Assembly (NCBI GenBank): GCA_002794785.1
Contig: NBBA01000005.1
Coordinates: 186,001 to 250,000 of the forward strand
Direction of reading: 5' to 3'
Length of the DNA: 64,000 nt
Source of the DNA: Coniferiporia sulphurascens
Lineage: Eukaryota; Basidiomycota; Agaricomycetes; Hymenochaetales; Hymenochaetaceae
Part shown: positions 48,443 through 59,455 of the stretch, one piece after another
Numbering within the stretch: position 1 is the stretch's first letter
Layout: each line of letters starts with the position of its first letter
Notes under the pieces: model-generated
The model's input: only the letters and a program-made list of their open reading frames with translations
The model's database searches: none
Told to the model about the DNA's origin: nothing
Program-made: the position numbers and the translations under genes

Positions 48443-51400
48443 CTACCATGCATGCATAGACGTCGCCGATGATGGTTCCAAAGCCATGACTGTACGACCA
48501 ATCGATCGTACGATCGCACGCCGCTTCTCCTCCCACGCCTTGAGCGCGCGCAACAGGTGCACGATCTTGTCTCTCCGGCCCTGGCGCACGTCGTTGATGC
48601 TCACGTTGCCCATACGTATGTCGTTATCTAGGAAGAAGTCGAAGAGCTTGAACAGCCCGTCGAGGCGGTCCTGGTCCGTAGCCGACGGAAACGCAGAGTC
48701 GGGCACGGCGGGTTCCGTAGGCTTGCCCTTGATTGCTTCCGCTAGGCGGTAAAGCGCGAGACCACCTGTTCCGAGTTGGAGTGGGAGTGATTGAAGAAGC
48801 AAAGAAGGGGGGGTTAGTGCGCGGCTCTTGTTTTCGGGCGAAATAGAAGATAGCTATGTTTCTCACTGTAAATCTGTCCGCCAGTCTCGGGGATCCGCAG
48901 ATTTGGCGGAAGGTAGTCGTTTGCCCATTGGATCAAGTCTGCAGGCGCATTCGGCTATTCTCAGAAATAACATGAATTGATACATGTCCGAGTCCGCGAT
49001 TGCATATTGAAAGGTCCGGGAGCGAGAGATGGGAAAAGAATGTCATATTTCAGAGACGATGAAAATTAGGGAACGTATGGGAAGGAATGCCTACACCGTC
49101 TACAGGCGGCACACTCGTCCGCCGTGTCTCCCTCGATGGCCTGACCGGGGGTTGTGCGCTGACTGGCGCACTCGCATTAATATTCGCGTTGGCCGTGCTC
49201 GGGGTCGTAGGCATGCTTTCTTGGGCCTCCGGAAGGGCCTCCAGAGCGAAGAACTGTTCGTCCGCGCGCGCCTTGCCGTTCTCCAGGCCGCTTCCATTCT
49301 GAGTAGACGGAAGGCCCATGAGTACTCGCGCGTCGCGAGTAGAAAGTTGGTTCGGGTTCTCACGCCGAAGCGCTTTCTGTGTCGCGTCACGCTGAGTGGG
49401 CGAAGGCGGACGCGGTCCCGGATTCATCGTCTGTGCAACGGAGAGTGGAATTGTCGGAATGTTACACGACGATATTACAGGTTCTGCTGTGCGTTAGGAT
49501 TTTTCTAAAAGGACTCTATAAATGTGAAACGCACTAGTATAGTCACGCCCAATAGTAGCCTTCATGAGCGCCTTCATCCACTCACGCACAGTTGGTGCCT
49601 CGCTTGAACTGAAAAAGTGAGTCCTCTCTGTCTCATGTATGAGCCGGAAACCGTATTTTCCGGGGTTGACGTTCTCATCGACAATAACCTTGTAGCCAAT
49701 AATGTTGATATAGCCCTTAATCTTTGTTTCCTAGATATTCCTTCAGTTTCGTGTTCAATAATCAACAAGAGAAATCGAGGTAAACCAACCAGTCTGTCGC
49801 TACTTCGCAGGTAATAAAGATGTGCGCCCTTGAGCACAAAGTAGCGCATCTTCCACGTGTTGTAGTGTTCGCCTTTCTTCCGCATCCACCCATTGTGATC
49901 GGGTGTGCCAATTTGCTCAAGCACACTCTGCCCAGCCTTGAGCCCGCCAACCAGTCCGGGCAGTGCCGGCGCATCCGCGACCGACGTTGTGCGCTTGCGA
50001 AGCACGCTTGGGTTAGCTAGACTTAGTGAATCCTTCTCATCGGATCCTGGACGCCGTGCGCCGTCATCTCCGCCCGTCTGAGACTTCATGCTCGCCTTCC
50101 GGCTCCCACTGCCGAGGTATAATCTCGACAGACTACGTGGGTGCTTCTCGGTCGCCAAGTCATCGTGTGCGTAGCTAAAATTCAAGTCATAACCACGATA
50201 AGGAAATGCGACTCCTACGAGAACACGAAGGGCTTACGACTGAACGCGCGGTGGCGGTTTCCTCGAGCGACCAATGGAAATGCTCCCGCCGAAAAGACTG
50301 AGTCGATCTGAAGACTTGGTTGCATCCACCGAGCGTTTACGGCGCTGGTGTGTCTTCACGCTCGCGTCTTCCGCCGAACCGCGTTTACCCGATGGAGTGC
50401 CTGGCAAACTCGTCGAAGCCGAAACGGGCGTCCCGGCATCATGCGTGGCTTCCTTAGAATGTCGGCTGGCGGTGTCCTTCTGGTCCGAGTGCGCGGATCC
50501 CGTCGACCGCCCGAAGATGCGCCGGCGTCTACTACGACTGTCAAGCGCCCGAGTGGAATCGCTCTGCGATTAGTTCGGTGTTAGAAGTGTAAGTAAGAGA
50601 GAGACACAATCAGAATCTTACATCGCTCAGGGCTGCTCGCTCCTCCCTAATAGACTCATCCACAGCCGATTTGGGCGAGAATTTCGCAGACTTGGCTCTG
50701 AAATTCAGTGAATTTTCACTTGGAGACAAATTCAGGTATGCTGGGCGGTTCTTCTAAACAAAATTCAACATACAGTCAATTATACAGTATAGGTAGCGAA
50801 CTTACTCCTTTTGGTAAATCAAATCCTTCCAATGACCCGACAGTCGAGCTCCCAATAACATTCGTTGCAGCGCCAATTCCCAATCCAAGTATCGAGTTAT
50901 TCAGAGTCGCCGATTCGTGATGGTCCTGTTCCGGCTCGCTTGCACGCAAGAACGAGCTCGGATCCGAGTCGCGGCGCAATGTGTCCATTGCGCTAGTTGT
51001 AATGTCTACCGGTTGTGGACTCTCGGAGCTCATCATTGTAGCCATCGGACTGCTGAGTGAGTTGTGCGCAGAGCTCGGGAGCGAAATACTCTGCGAAATT
51101 GTTCGCGAGTGATCAATCGGTGCAGAGGAGAGTATCGACGGGGGGCGGCGTAGCTCTGCTATCTCCTTCGCAATGCGCGTACGCTTGCCGAAGGCATGGA
51201 TCTCGAGTTCGGTCTTAAGGATGTTCGCATCAAGCTCAAGAAGAACGTCCCCAGTGATCTCATGTTCTGCGCAACAATACTCAGTTACAACTCTTCTTAC
51301 GCAACACACAGAATGTACCCACCAATGAATTTGTCGCACACAGAGTTGTCAAACCCCTTGCTCTTCGCCCATTCAACAACCTCTTCGACTGACCAGTCCG

Positions 51401-52749
51401 ATGGTGATGTTAGTGCCTTGGACTGGCTAGGAAGTGTGCCGTTCTGAGACGTCGGTGGCGAGGGCAACGCGTGTGGTAAGCCCATGCTGTCCGGGTCAGG
51501 AGCGAAGGCTGCCCGTGCAGACGTAATGTACTTCTCACTGGACTGCTGTGCGGCGGCGAGTGAGTTAGGCGAAGTGGGAGTTAGCAGCGGCGCGGGGAGA
51601 AACTGGGGTAAGCTCTGTACTTGAGTCGTGTTCGACATGCCATTGTCCGAATGGGGCTTCTTCGTGGCGAGCTCCGACCCCGTCGCCATCCCAGCATCAA
51701 TATCAGCCTCAGAGGGAAACGAAACTTGGCGCGCCGTAACTGGCGGCTGTACTTCTGCATCATCAGACTCTGGGACGATGAAACTATCTGAGGGCTCTGG
51801 CTCTGGCTCTGACTCCGGCTCGTGGTTGGCGGTAATGGGCACAATAGGATGGCCATTTGCCTGCGAGTTCACGGTGTTCTCTTCGTCTTCCTCTTCTTCA
51901 GATATGTGAGCGTGGTCGCGGTGCGGAAAGAGCGTGTCAGCGGCGGTTGCGTGTATAGGGTCATCTGGATCGTCCTCGCCTTCGCCCTCGCTCTCATCGC
52001 TCATCTCGAAATCAATGGGCGGCTCAGATAGATGAGCGGTAATAATGGGGGCACGCAATTGCATCTCTGCGTCATACGCTGCCTGCTCTTGCCGCAGGAT
52101 TTCCTGCTGCTGACGTGCCTTCTCCGCGAGGTTACTGCGCGCACCCTTGTGCCAAGCCTCGCTGTCCGTCTCACGGTCCGTATCGAGCTCGCGGTCGGTG
52201 GTGTCGCCATCGCGCGTACTTGCAAAGCTGAAACTTCCACCACCATCACGGTCGTTGCGCCCGAGTTGCTCGATCGCCTCTTGCACGTCGGTCATTGTTG
52301 CCTTCATTACACCATCCCCGTTTCTTTCACCGTAAGCTTCGCCTCCTTCCTCCGCCTTCTTGTCCCCACCCGAGGTGACTGAAGTCACTTCGGCTTTCTC
52401 GTCGAGCGTCGGAACAGGTGCAGCGGGTACTGCATCCGAAGTGTCCTTGCCATTTACCTGTGATGGAGGCTGTGGTTGGAGGACAGACGAGTCGGAAGTG
52501 GTATAGCTCTGTGGGAAGAGTCCGACCTTCCCAAAGAGATTGCGGCCCTGTAGTCGACGAAGAGAGAGGTGTGAGAACGGCCAGAATGAGGGCATGAGTT
52601 AGGCAATGACGGTGAGGACGCACCTGCCACCATCCGTCACCATACATGTCATCTTTCTCTATCACCTCGATGCGGTCTCCTGCGCTAAACGAAATCTCAT
52701 CCTCGTGTTCTGGAGCGAAATCGTGCAGCGCATAGACGTATTCCGGCAT
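48443..52749 (-). CDS. Boi1/Boi2/Pob1-like polarity protein: SH3-SAM-PH plus C-terminal CH-like domain
   Basis: Cortical scaffold; yeast Boi proteins bind Bem1, exocyst and phosphoinositides to promote bud growth. Domains in order: SH3 (YVYALHDFAPEHEDEISFSA, GDGWWQ, then GRNLFGKVGLFPQSYT in the next exon); a long acidic Ser/Pro region; SAM (DWSVEEVVEWAKSKGF, HEITGDVLLELDANIL, FGKRTRIAKEIAEL, about 51,400-51,130); a basic region; and PH (DHNGWMRKKGEHYNTWKMRY, YGFRLIHETER, about 49,960-49,590). A Pro/Thr-rich linker containing MNPGPRPPSPTQRDAT follows. The C-terminal part (48,960-48,500) reads PNAPADLIQWANDYLPPNLR, GGLALYRLAEAIKGKP, LFKLFDFFLDNDIRMGNVSI, KIVHLLRALKAWEEKR, which is calponin-homology-like. 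About eight or nine exons, more than 1,000 residues. The start is the Met at the SH3 edge; an in-frame Met 15 codons upstream is possible. Confidence 0.85.
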
Positions 52750-52783
52750 CGTGCTGCTGCAGCTAACGTGATTCGGATGTGCG

Positions 52784-53189
52784 TCAGAGCTCAAGCGAAA
52801 GAGCTGCGGGGGTTGTTAGCACGGAGGTATTGAGAGATCCCGAGCTGGTATAATGAAATTTGGGCTGTGCGGACTCGGCGTCGTTGCTCGCGTCGTCCGC
52901 GAGGTCGTGGTCAACGTTAGAGGCGATGAGAAAGCTTCTACAATTATCCGAGTTTGGGCCCAGATCCAAAACGTGCGCGTCAAAAGCAAGCGTGGGAAGA
53001 AACCGCGGATACAGATGTACACCGGCCAAAGTAAGTCGATAATTCTGTCGTCGTCGCAATAATCCAGGCAAAGGCGGGAACACCTACGGCGAGGACGGCG
53101 GCGGCGGGAACGATGACTGTAAGTAAGAGCAGTCTGTGGCGGATAGAGAAACCCTCAGCCAGGGGTGGCGTGAGACTGTGATACTCCAT
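52784..53189 (-). CDS. possible small two-exon membrane protein, perhaps truncated
   Basis: Tentative. From Met 53189, 34 codons run through RHRLLLLTVIVPAAAVLA (a membrane helix), to a GTAGGT donor. After a 43-base intron (53045-53087) the same phase continues NYRLTLAGVHLYPRFLPTLA, AHVLDLGPNSDN, then an Asp/Ser-rich stretch to a stop at 52784 (120 residues). Basic N-terminus plus helix plus ectodomain resembles the first third of fungal type II membrane proteins; I do not recognise the family. It stops only 34 bases before the start codon of the Boi-like gene on the same strand, so it could be a truncated gene, or non-coding leader of that gene. The intron is at the short limit. Confidence 0.35.
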
Positions 53190-55015
53190 ATCGGAACTGA
53201 ACGTTACATGCCTCGTCACCACTGACAGTGACAGGCACGAGTCGCGGTCTCAGTCTCCCGACGCGACTCACTCGCCGACCACAACCTCGGGCCGTCGGCG
53301 CTGATTTCTCAAATGGCTTGGGATATCGCTCTGTAACATCTTGCGCAGCCTGCATAGATACTCTCAGCCTCCTGGGACGAGAAATACCTGCGCTATTGAT
53401 ACCTGTGGGACGTGGCCAGCGGCCCGTGGAAGCCCATCGCACAAATCACTGTTGGCATATTAAAGCTTAACACAACCGTTCCGCATGCTAGCTGCCAAAC
53501 CTGTACTGACCCACAGCCCAATTCCTAAAATGTCCTTTCCCTGCAGACGGAGGCCGGGTTGCACAATTCATGCTATCGAAAACTCTATTGCGAAATCCCC
53601 GAGGTATCCCCTGCGGTTCCATGCGTGCCCCTTTCCCCAAAATTAGCACCGGGCGGATACGACAACATGTCAACAGCGGTATCCGCGTTTTTGCGCGCTT
53701 ACAGGGGGTGTCTGACTTTATTACCTTTTCAAGTATCGCCATCGAGTGATCTTTGAATATTGAAGGTAAACTAGAGAGTTGCTACTGGCACACATACAAG
53801 CTGTGACCTTTGTTTTCATATATCTTTTCAACTGATGACAAGCTTGTGAAATCTCGCTACAATCATGCCAAGATTGATCTACAGCAGTCTATGGCATTTC
53901 GCAACTGCTAATTCGCGGAGCTCGGAAATCGTGACAGCCTGTCGCTACACCTCGGAACGAAAGAAAACAGAATCTGGCGGCTGCAGTTATGCACCAAATC
54001 ATCCCACTCAAGCTATGGAATCCACGAAGAAAAAGATGCCAAAAAAAGACAAGGTGCGAATTACTTCTGTGTTTGATCTGAATTTTGCGCCTGTGCACGC
54101 GGTCTGGGATGTGCCATATGTGGGTATTGAAACATGTATACCGGATTTTAAAGAAATAATGTGCACCAGCCTGCTTTCTCCAAACTCTAGTCACACAGTA
54201 TACAGTCCACTCTGTCAGTATTTTCTTTACTTTTTCAAGGTTGTCCCGAAAACCATCTGTGAGGCGGTCTTCAAATAGGTCGATAGACGGATGCTACACA
54301 TATACTTACCAGCGGGGGACAGGGTGCGCTTTAAACGTTCGCATTCCGGGCCGTTAGTCGCTTCATGAAGGTCTATACACTGTTAACGTTAACTCTCACA
54401 TATTATTTTACTTCTAAAAAATAGATTATTTAAAGATACTCGGAAGCCTGAGTAAGGACCTTTTGCTGACGCCACCGATGCCACTCCGAAAATCTAGGTT
54501 CACAGCTAAAGTCCTCTTGCGGGTACTAGCGAAGCCAGCGTAGGCGAGGTACAATAAGAGAGTGTAATGATAAAATAACTTTTCTATGCCAGAATGTTTC
54601 AATTTTTTATTGTATAAAGGACGATAAAGAGGCCTGATAATAAAGGGAGAATATAACAAAAAATAGATCAGAGTCAAGATAAAATCTACTACAAGTAAAA
54701 GAAAATCCAGCTCTAAACTGTAAAAGGGGATCCAATACGTGCATGAATTTAGTTATTCATCGTACGATACAGTCGATTGCGCCGCCTGCGTCGTCGAGCA
54801 CGAAGAGCGTCAAGGCTCGGGAGTCCCCTCGGGAAAGCACGTATTAGCTAAGCGAATTATCGCTCGTCAATCTCCGGGTGGCGCGTCGGTGCAGCCATTC
54901 CACATACAGCTCACTCAGCCTCCCAGGTCGTCCTCGTCCTCCTTTCTCTCCTCCTCCCTCCCCTACCTAACACATTCTCCGTCCTAACCATCGCCCGCTG
55001 CGCAGCAAGCCAGCC
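53190..55015. other. intergenic, AT-rich centre and CT-rich promoter
   Basis: No supported gene. A 137-codon plus-strand frame at 53865-54278 is open but shows no domain. 54380-54720 is AT-rich. A pyrimidine-rich stretch (54925-54965) just before the NEDD8 start is a probable initiator region. Confidence 0.45.
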
Positions 55016-55623
55016 ATGAGGATCAAGGTCAAGGTGCGTGTCGCAACGCGTTCGCACGGCGAGCCGACACGCTAATAACGAACTCGCATACAGACGCTAA
55101 CGGGGAAAGAGGTATGTGTCTAGAATACCCCCGGGGTAACCAATCCGACCCTCCGTGAATTCATGTCTGACGTGTTCTACGTCTGCGCGTTCCTGCACAG
55201 ATCGAGCTCGAGATCGACGAGTCGGACCAGGTGCGTGTGGCGTGTGCTCGTGCAGACGGACATCTATATTCTTATGCGTGCCCCGCTTGCGTTACCCCCT
55301 ACAGGTCAGCCGCATAAAGGAGAAAGTCGAGGAGCAGTCCGGCGTGCCTCCTCAACAGCAGCGTCTAATCTACGGCGGGCGCCAGATGTGCGTTGTCCCT
55401 TTTCCTCCATCCGGCAGGCATCATGTATGCGTGCTGACAAGAGCCTCTCCGCTTTATTCTCCGCACCGTCCTTCTCTTCCGTCTCCGCTGTATATCCCAC
55501 CTTATCTTCACGGCACACCTTGGCACTGCATCATACAGGCAAGACGAGAAGACCGCACAAGAGGCAGGCGTCAAGCCGGGAGATGTACTCCATCTCGTGC
55601 TCGCGCTCCGCGGGGGCTGCTGA
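55016..55623 (+). CDS. RUB1: ubiquitin-like modifier NEDD8 (Rub1)
   Basis: Small protein conjugated to cullins, switching on SCF-type ubiquitin ligases. Five exons (55016-55033, 55094-55111, 55201-55230, 55305-55387, 55539-55623) give 77 residues. Three leading micro-exons of 18, 18 and 30 bases encode MRIKVK, TLTGKE and [14 protein letters not shown]8-specific marks: Ala72 in the tail (ALRGG), where ubiquitin has Arg, and [20 protein letters not shown]. Position 48 is Arg instead of the usual Lys. Ile44 of the hydrophobic patch is kept. The C-terminal Gly76 is followed by one residue, Cys77, which must be removed before activation. It lies alone between a long promoter and a convergent LARP7-like gene. 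Confidence 0.95.
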
Positions 55624-56906
55624 GCGCGCATCCGTCCACATCCACGGGGAGGCAGAACAGGCGGCGGGGAGCGGTATTATCGTAGATCTCGATATTGACT
55701 GACGATTGGTCTGTGGGACTGGGATTTAGGGCCGCGCAACGACGTGCTAAGTGTATCACTTTCGAATATGTAATGACAAGAGAAGACTATATCGCCTTTC
55801 AGCTGGTGCCCTTTTTTGTTTTGCTGTGTGATAGTAGTGAGGCGTGGGAGAACGGGCTGCTCTGCTGTGCTTGGCGTGCTTTGGCGAGATCTGGCGAGAA
55901 CCGCGGACAAAGGTGACTTTTGAAGAGGCTTTAATCTGGCCTTAAGATCCTCTATGTATGTATTATGGCAAGTCTTCACGACTTGTTCTTTACCGGTCAC
56001 ATCGGATCGTCCTGACGAACACCCACAGACTGCGGCTTAACTTAGCCATAGGCAATTTGAAAGAAGAAAAAAGCATCGTCATAAGCGCATCCATACAAAC
56101 TATATGTCTATATCGTGTATGGACGATCCTTTAATATTAACCTGCCTCGCACTCTGGATTAATAGCTTCTCTCGGATGTATGCGCGTCGGTCAGATCCCT
56201 TTCTCATCGGAAGGGGGCGGTCTGAGAGTGGGTCCGGTCCGGCTCATCCCAGGCTAGTGGTATAAGCCTTATCATTTGAGTGTGGCTTGACAAGGGCCCC
56301 GAGTCCGCGGCTTCTAGATTCTGTCCCAGCTTCATGGTCTCTTCCAGATTCGCGTGGTCGAAATCTTCGAATAATATTGATTCACTTGAACAAGCCGATA
56401 TCCGTAACATCTGGGCCCTAAGGTAGAGATTCTGCTGTAGTACAATACTCCTGCGCCATCCAAGATAATTGTGACTTTAATTTGTCGTATATTTGGATGG
56501 GATTACGGATAATATCGTTACTTATTGCAGAGCTTTTTCGGGACCATAGGAAGCTGCATACTAATAGTCAGTTCTCAAATTACCATACAACGCCTTGCGA
56601 TAGGCGGTTTCGAGCTACATTTCTGTTTCTGTTCAAGGTCACTAGCCCAACTTAGAAAAACGGTCGGCTCAGGGATTACTTTACGCGTCTGAAGACTCGG
56701 AGCCCAGACATGCTGTCACGGTACCCTCCCCTAATGATTATACGTATCTGTCTTCCCTCAGGTGCGGTACCCCTAACGTCGCGTTCAACCTCGACATGAT
56801 AACCACTGCCCTATTAAAAAAACTACATAATATAATCGTGTCTACACAACGTCATCACGATAAGAAGAAGGAGAGCAAACCCAGAAAACAAGCCAACGGC
56901 ACCGTA
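55624..56906. other. intergenic region
   Basis: About 1.3 kb between convergent genes. Only short frames without conserved text; no RNA gene or repeat recognised. Confidence 0.45.
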
Positions 56907-58860
56907 TCAGCCACGCCTCCGCCGTTTTCGCTTCTTCCCAAGCTCTTCCAAGTCAATTGTCCCCTCCTTTTGCACCCCAGGCGCCGCGTGCCCTTCCTTT
57001 GCGGCGTTCCCTTCCCCTCCGACAGAGCCAGAGCCCTCCTGCGCACGAGCCCTCACAATCGCCCGCTTCTTAATGTTGTCGGGTACCTTTTCCCAGTACA
57101 TCTCCTCTTTCTTCCCTTGTACCAGCTCGACTTCGATAGACGGTGTGTCTGCTGGTGCGGATACGCCCTCGCCGTCTAACGCGTCTTCTTGCGCTATCTT
57201 GTGTGTGGAGAAATACGTGACGAGTGTACGCGCGTAGGTGGAGTTTGCGAGGCGGAGGTAGCACTGTGTCGAATATCATAATTCAGTACCGAATTTTCCT
57301 TCTGTGAGTTAGGTAGAAGAGTGCACTACGTACGGTGTCTAACCCCTTGTTATAATCGACATAGTCGATAGCGTCGCCCGCCCCGCCGAGCACTGAGAGA
57401 AAGAGCGTCTTGAGTGTCGTCTTGTTCGTTCCGGAGTGCACGTTCTTCACGAAGGCCAAACATCCAACCGGGTACGGCAGCTCCTCTTCTGTCCGGTACA
57501 TTGGTCCATTTTCTGCACCCGACATATCTTTCTGCTGCATGTCTACCCTCCTATGCGCGGAAGTATTAGCTGTCCCTGCTGGGACTTGAGACGTAGAAGA
57601 GGAAGGGACGGCAAGCTGGTCAGATGCCGCAGTCTCTTCGCGAAGCCGCTGCTGCAGAGCGAGATACTTCCCCTTCAGCGCGTCCCACCTCCTCTTCGAG
57701 AGACATCGAACCCCGAAGACGCGCGCGTCCGCAACAGATGCCACCGCCCCCGGTTTATCACCCCCCGCGTCCAACTCTCCTCTCTCATGTAAGGATACAT
57801 CGTCAGTGCGCCATGGCCAGCGCTGAAGGAGGTGATCCACAGCCTCCGTCCGCGCAAGGACGACGAATGCGTAGCCCCTGCCCTTGACTGCGCGCCCCGC
57901 GGGGGTAGGGAAGGATATACTCTGTAGCACAGGCATGCCCTCGTACGAGCCCTTCGCGTGGGCGCCGAGCCCATCCTCAAGGAGGTCTTGGATGAATTGG
58001 TTCACGGCTGGGATCGTCCGCGCGTAATGTGGCAGGTTTTCCTAAGAGGTGCCCTGATGTTAGTCGAATGTAACCTAATGGCTATAATAAAATGCCAGGG
58101 GAGGGAGGGGACGTACAATGTAAACCGTCTTGTTATCCCATTGGAAACCCGTGCATTTGCGTATCCGCTCCCTCGTCTCCTCCCAATCCCTACGACGCAC
58201 CTCGAATCCTCCCTGCTCGCTCGGGCCCGCACCCAAGCCATCGTCATCCTCGACGCCGTCGTCGCCTCGCGCAAACCAGGCATTCTGATCCGGTTCGACA
58301 ACAGCCATGCGGCATTCCAACAAAGCGCTCGGCTTAGCACAGCGCACAAGGACCGCCTCGGGCGGTACAACCATCCCAGCAAACAAAGGCGCGCGCCGCG
58401 TCACGTAGCTAAGCGGGACGACTTCACGCTCGATCAAACTTGGAAAAACGGGGAGCAAGGAAAGGGTACAGAGAAAGGACTTACAGCCCTCATGCGTGTC
58501 TGCCTGCTCCAACAGCTCGCGGTCCGCCCACAGCGCGTGTTCTGAGAGCGCAAGCTCGAGAAGGACGGCGTATGCGCCGTCCTCCAGGTATTTCCCCGTC
58601 TCTTTTTGCTTGAGCTTGTAGTCCACCTTCTGCCCTACCGCGATCCTCCCTTTCTCGTTCGCGTTCTCAGGTCCGGAATCATGGTCGCACTGTCCGACGA
58701 CCTTTTCCCTGGCTGCGCTACGCACTCGCGCCGACCCGGATGTGCTGCCGGACTTTGAAGACAATGCAACTCCGTTTGGTGCTCCAGACCCAGACGTAGA
58801 CTTCGCGCTGAGTTTCACCAACTTCCTGGGCACGAAAGAAAACCCTGACGCGGACATTTT
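56907..58860 (-). CDS. La-related protein, LARP7/Pof8 type
   Basis: RNA-binding protein with La motif, RRM1 and a C-terminal xRRM. In this family, animal LARP7 binds 7SK RNA, while ciliate p65 and fission-yeast Pof8 bind telomerase RNA. Seen here: La-motif text (YKLKQKETGKYLEDGAYAVL then VPLSYVTRRAPLFAG and VLVRCAKPSALLECRM); RRM1 with RNP2 (KTVYIENLPHYARTIPAV) and RNP1 (KGRGYAFVVL); a disordered linker; then xRRM (GCLAFVKNVHSGTNKTTLKT, AIDYVDYNKGLDT, CYLRLANS). EEMYWEKVPDNIKKRAI follows, then a basic tail ending KKRKRRRRG. Four exons at least; the first intron needs an acceptor just before VPLSYV. Start MSASGFSFVPRK; a Met two codons earlier also exists. A telomerase role is the likeliest inference in a fungus but is untested here. 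Confidence 0.75.
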
Positions 58861-59455
58861 GTGCAAACCTCACAGTGCCAGTGACTTGAGTCTGAGGATG
58901 GCGAAAGCTTTGGAGGGACGCGAGCTCGGACAGTCACATGCTGATCACGTGTTTCAACGCGTAACGGAGCTTAAATTTTAAGTGCCAAAGGATCACTTCG
59001 AAGTGCGAGAGTCAGCAATCAGTCGTAGAAAAGTATATGATATGTATTGTCAGTATCATAGGATTTCAAGCAGCCTACGTTATATCATTTGTACAGACAG
59101 TAGGGGATCGGGGCAAGATATCTAAGTGCAAACCGCAAGAGTGACAGAAACACGAAACAGAAACACCAACACCGACACCAGCAGCAATACCAACAGACAA
59201 ATGAATAGACAGTCATGCGGGGAGTAAAAAGAAACAGCAAAGCGAATTGAAAAGAACAGAAAGAAAAGTGCAATAACACAGAAAACGTAACCCATTATTT
59301 GGTATCTTTCCCCGAGTACACTAAAGAAAAGAAAGGAAAAAATGGAACATTAGAAAATGAGCTGTGACACCCCCAAGAGACGACCATCATCAAAATGCAA
59401 GCCTTTGTCGTAGCAGAGACAGGGCGAGTTTTATACACCACCACAAGAACCAACC
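58861..59455. other. intergenic region
   Basis: About 600 bases: promoter of the LARP7-like gene on the left and 3' region of the NADAR gene on the right. A purine/CA-rich stretch (59130-59350) is probably 3' untranslated sequence. Confidence 0.45.

Noticed and set aside
53865..54278. 137-codon plus-strand frame in the spacer before NEDD8
   Set aside because: Open, but no recognisable domain, no promoter features, AT-rich surroundings; not supported as a gene.
57436..57887. Plus-strand frames over the LARP7-like gene
   Set aside because: Antisense shadows of GC-rich coding sequence; no independent conservation.
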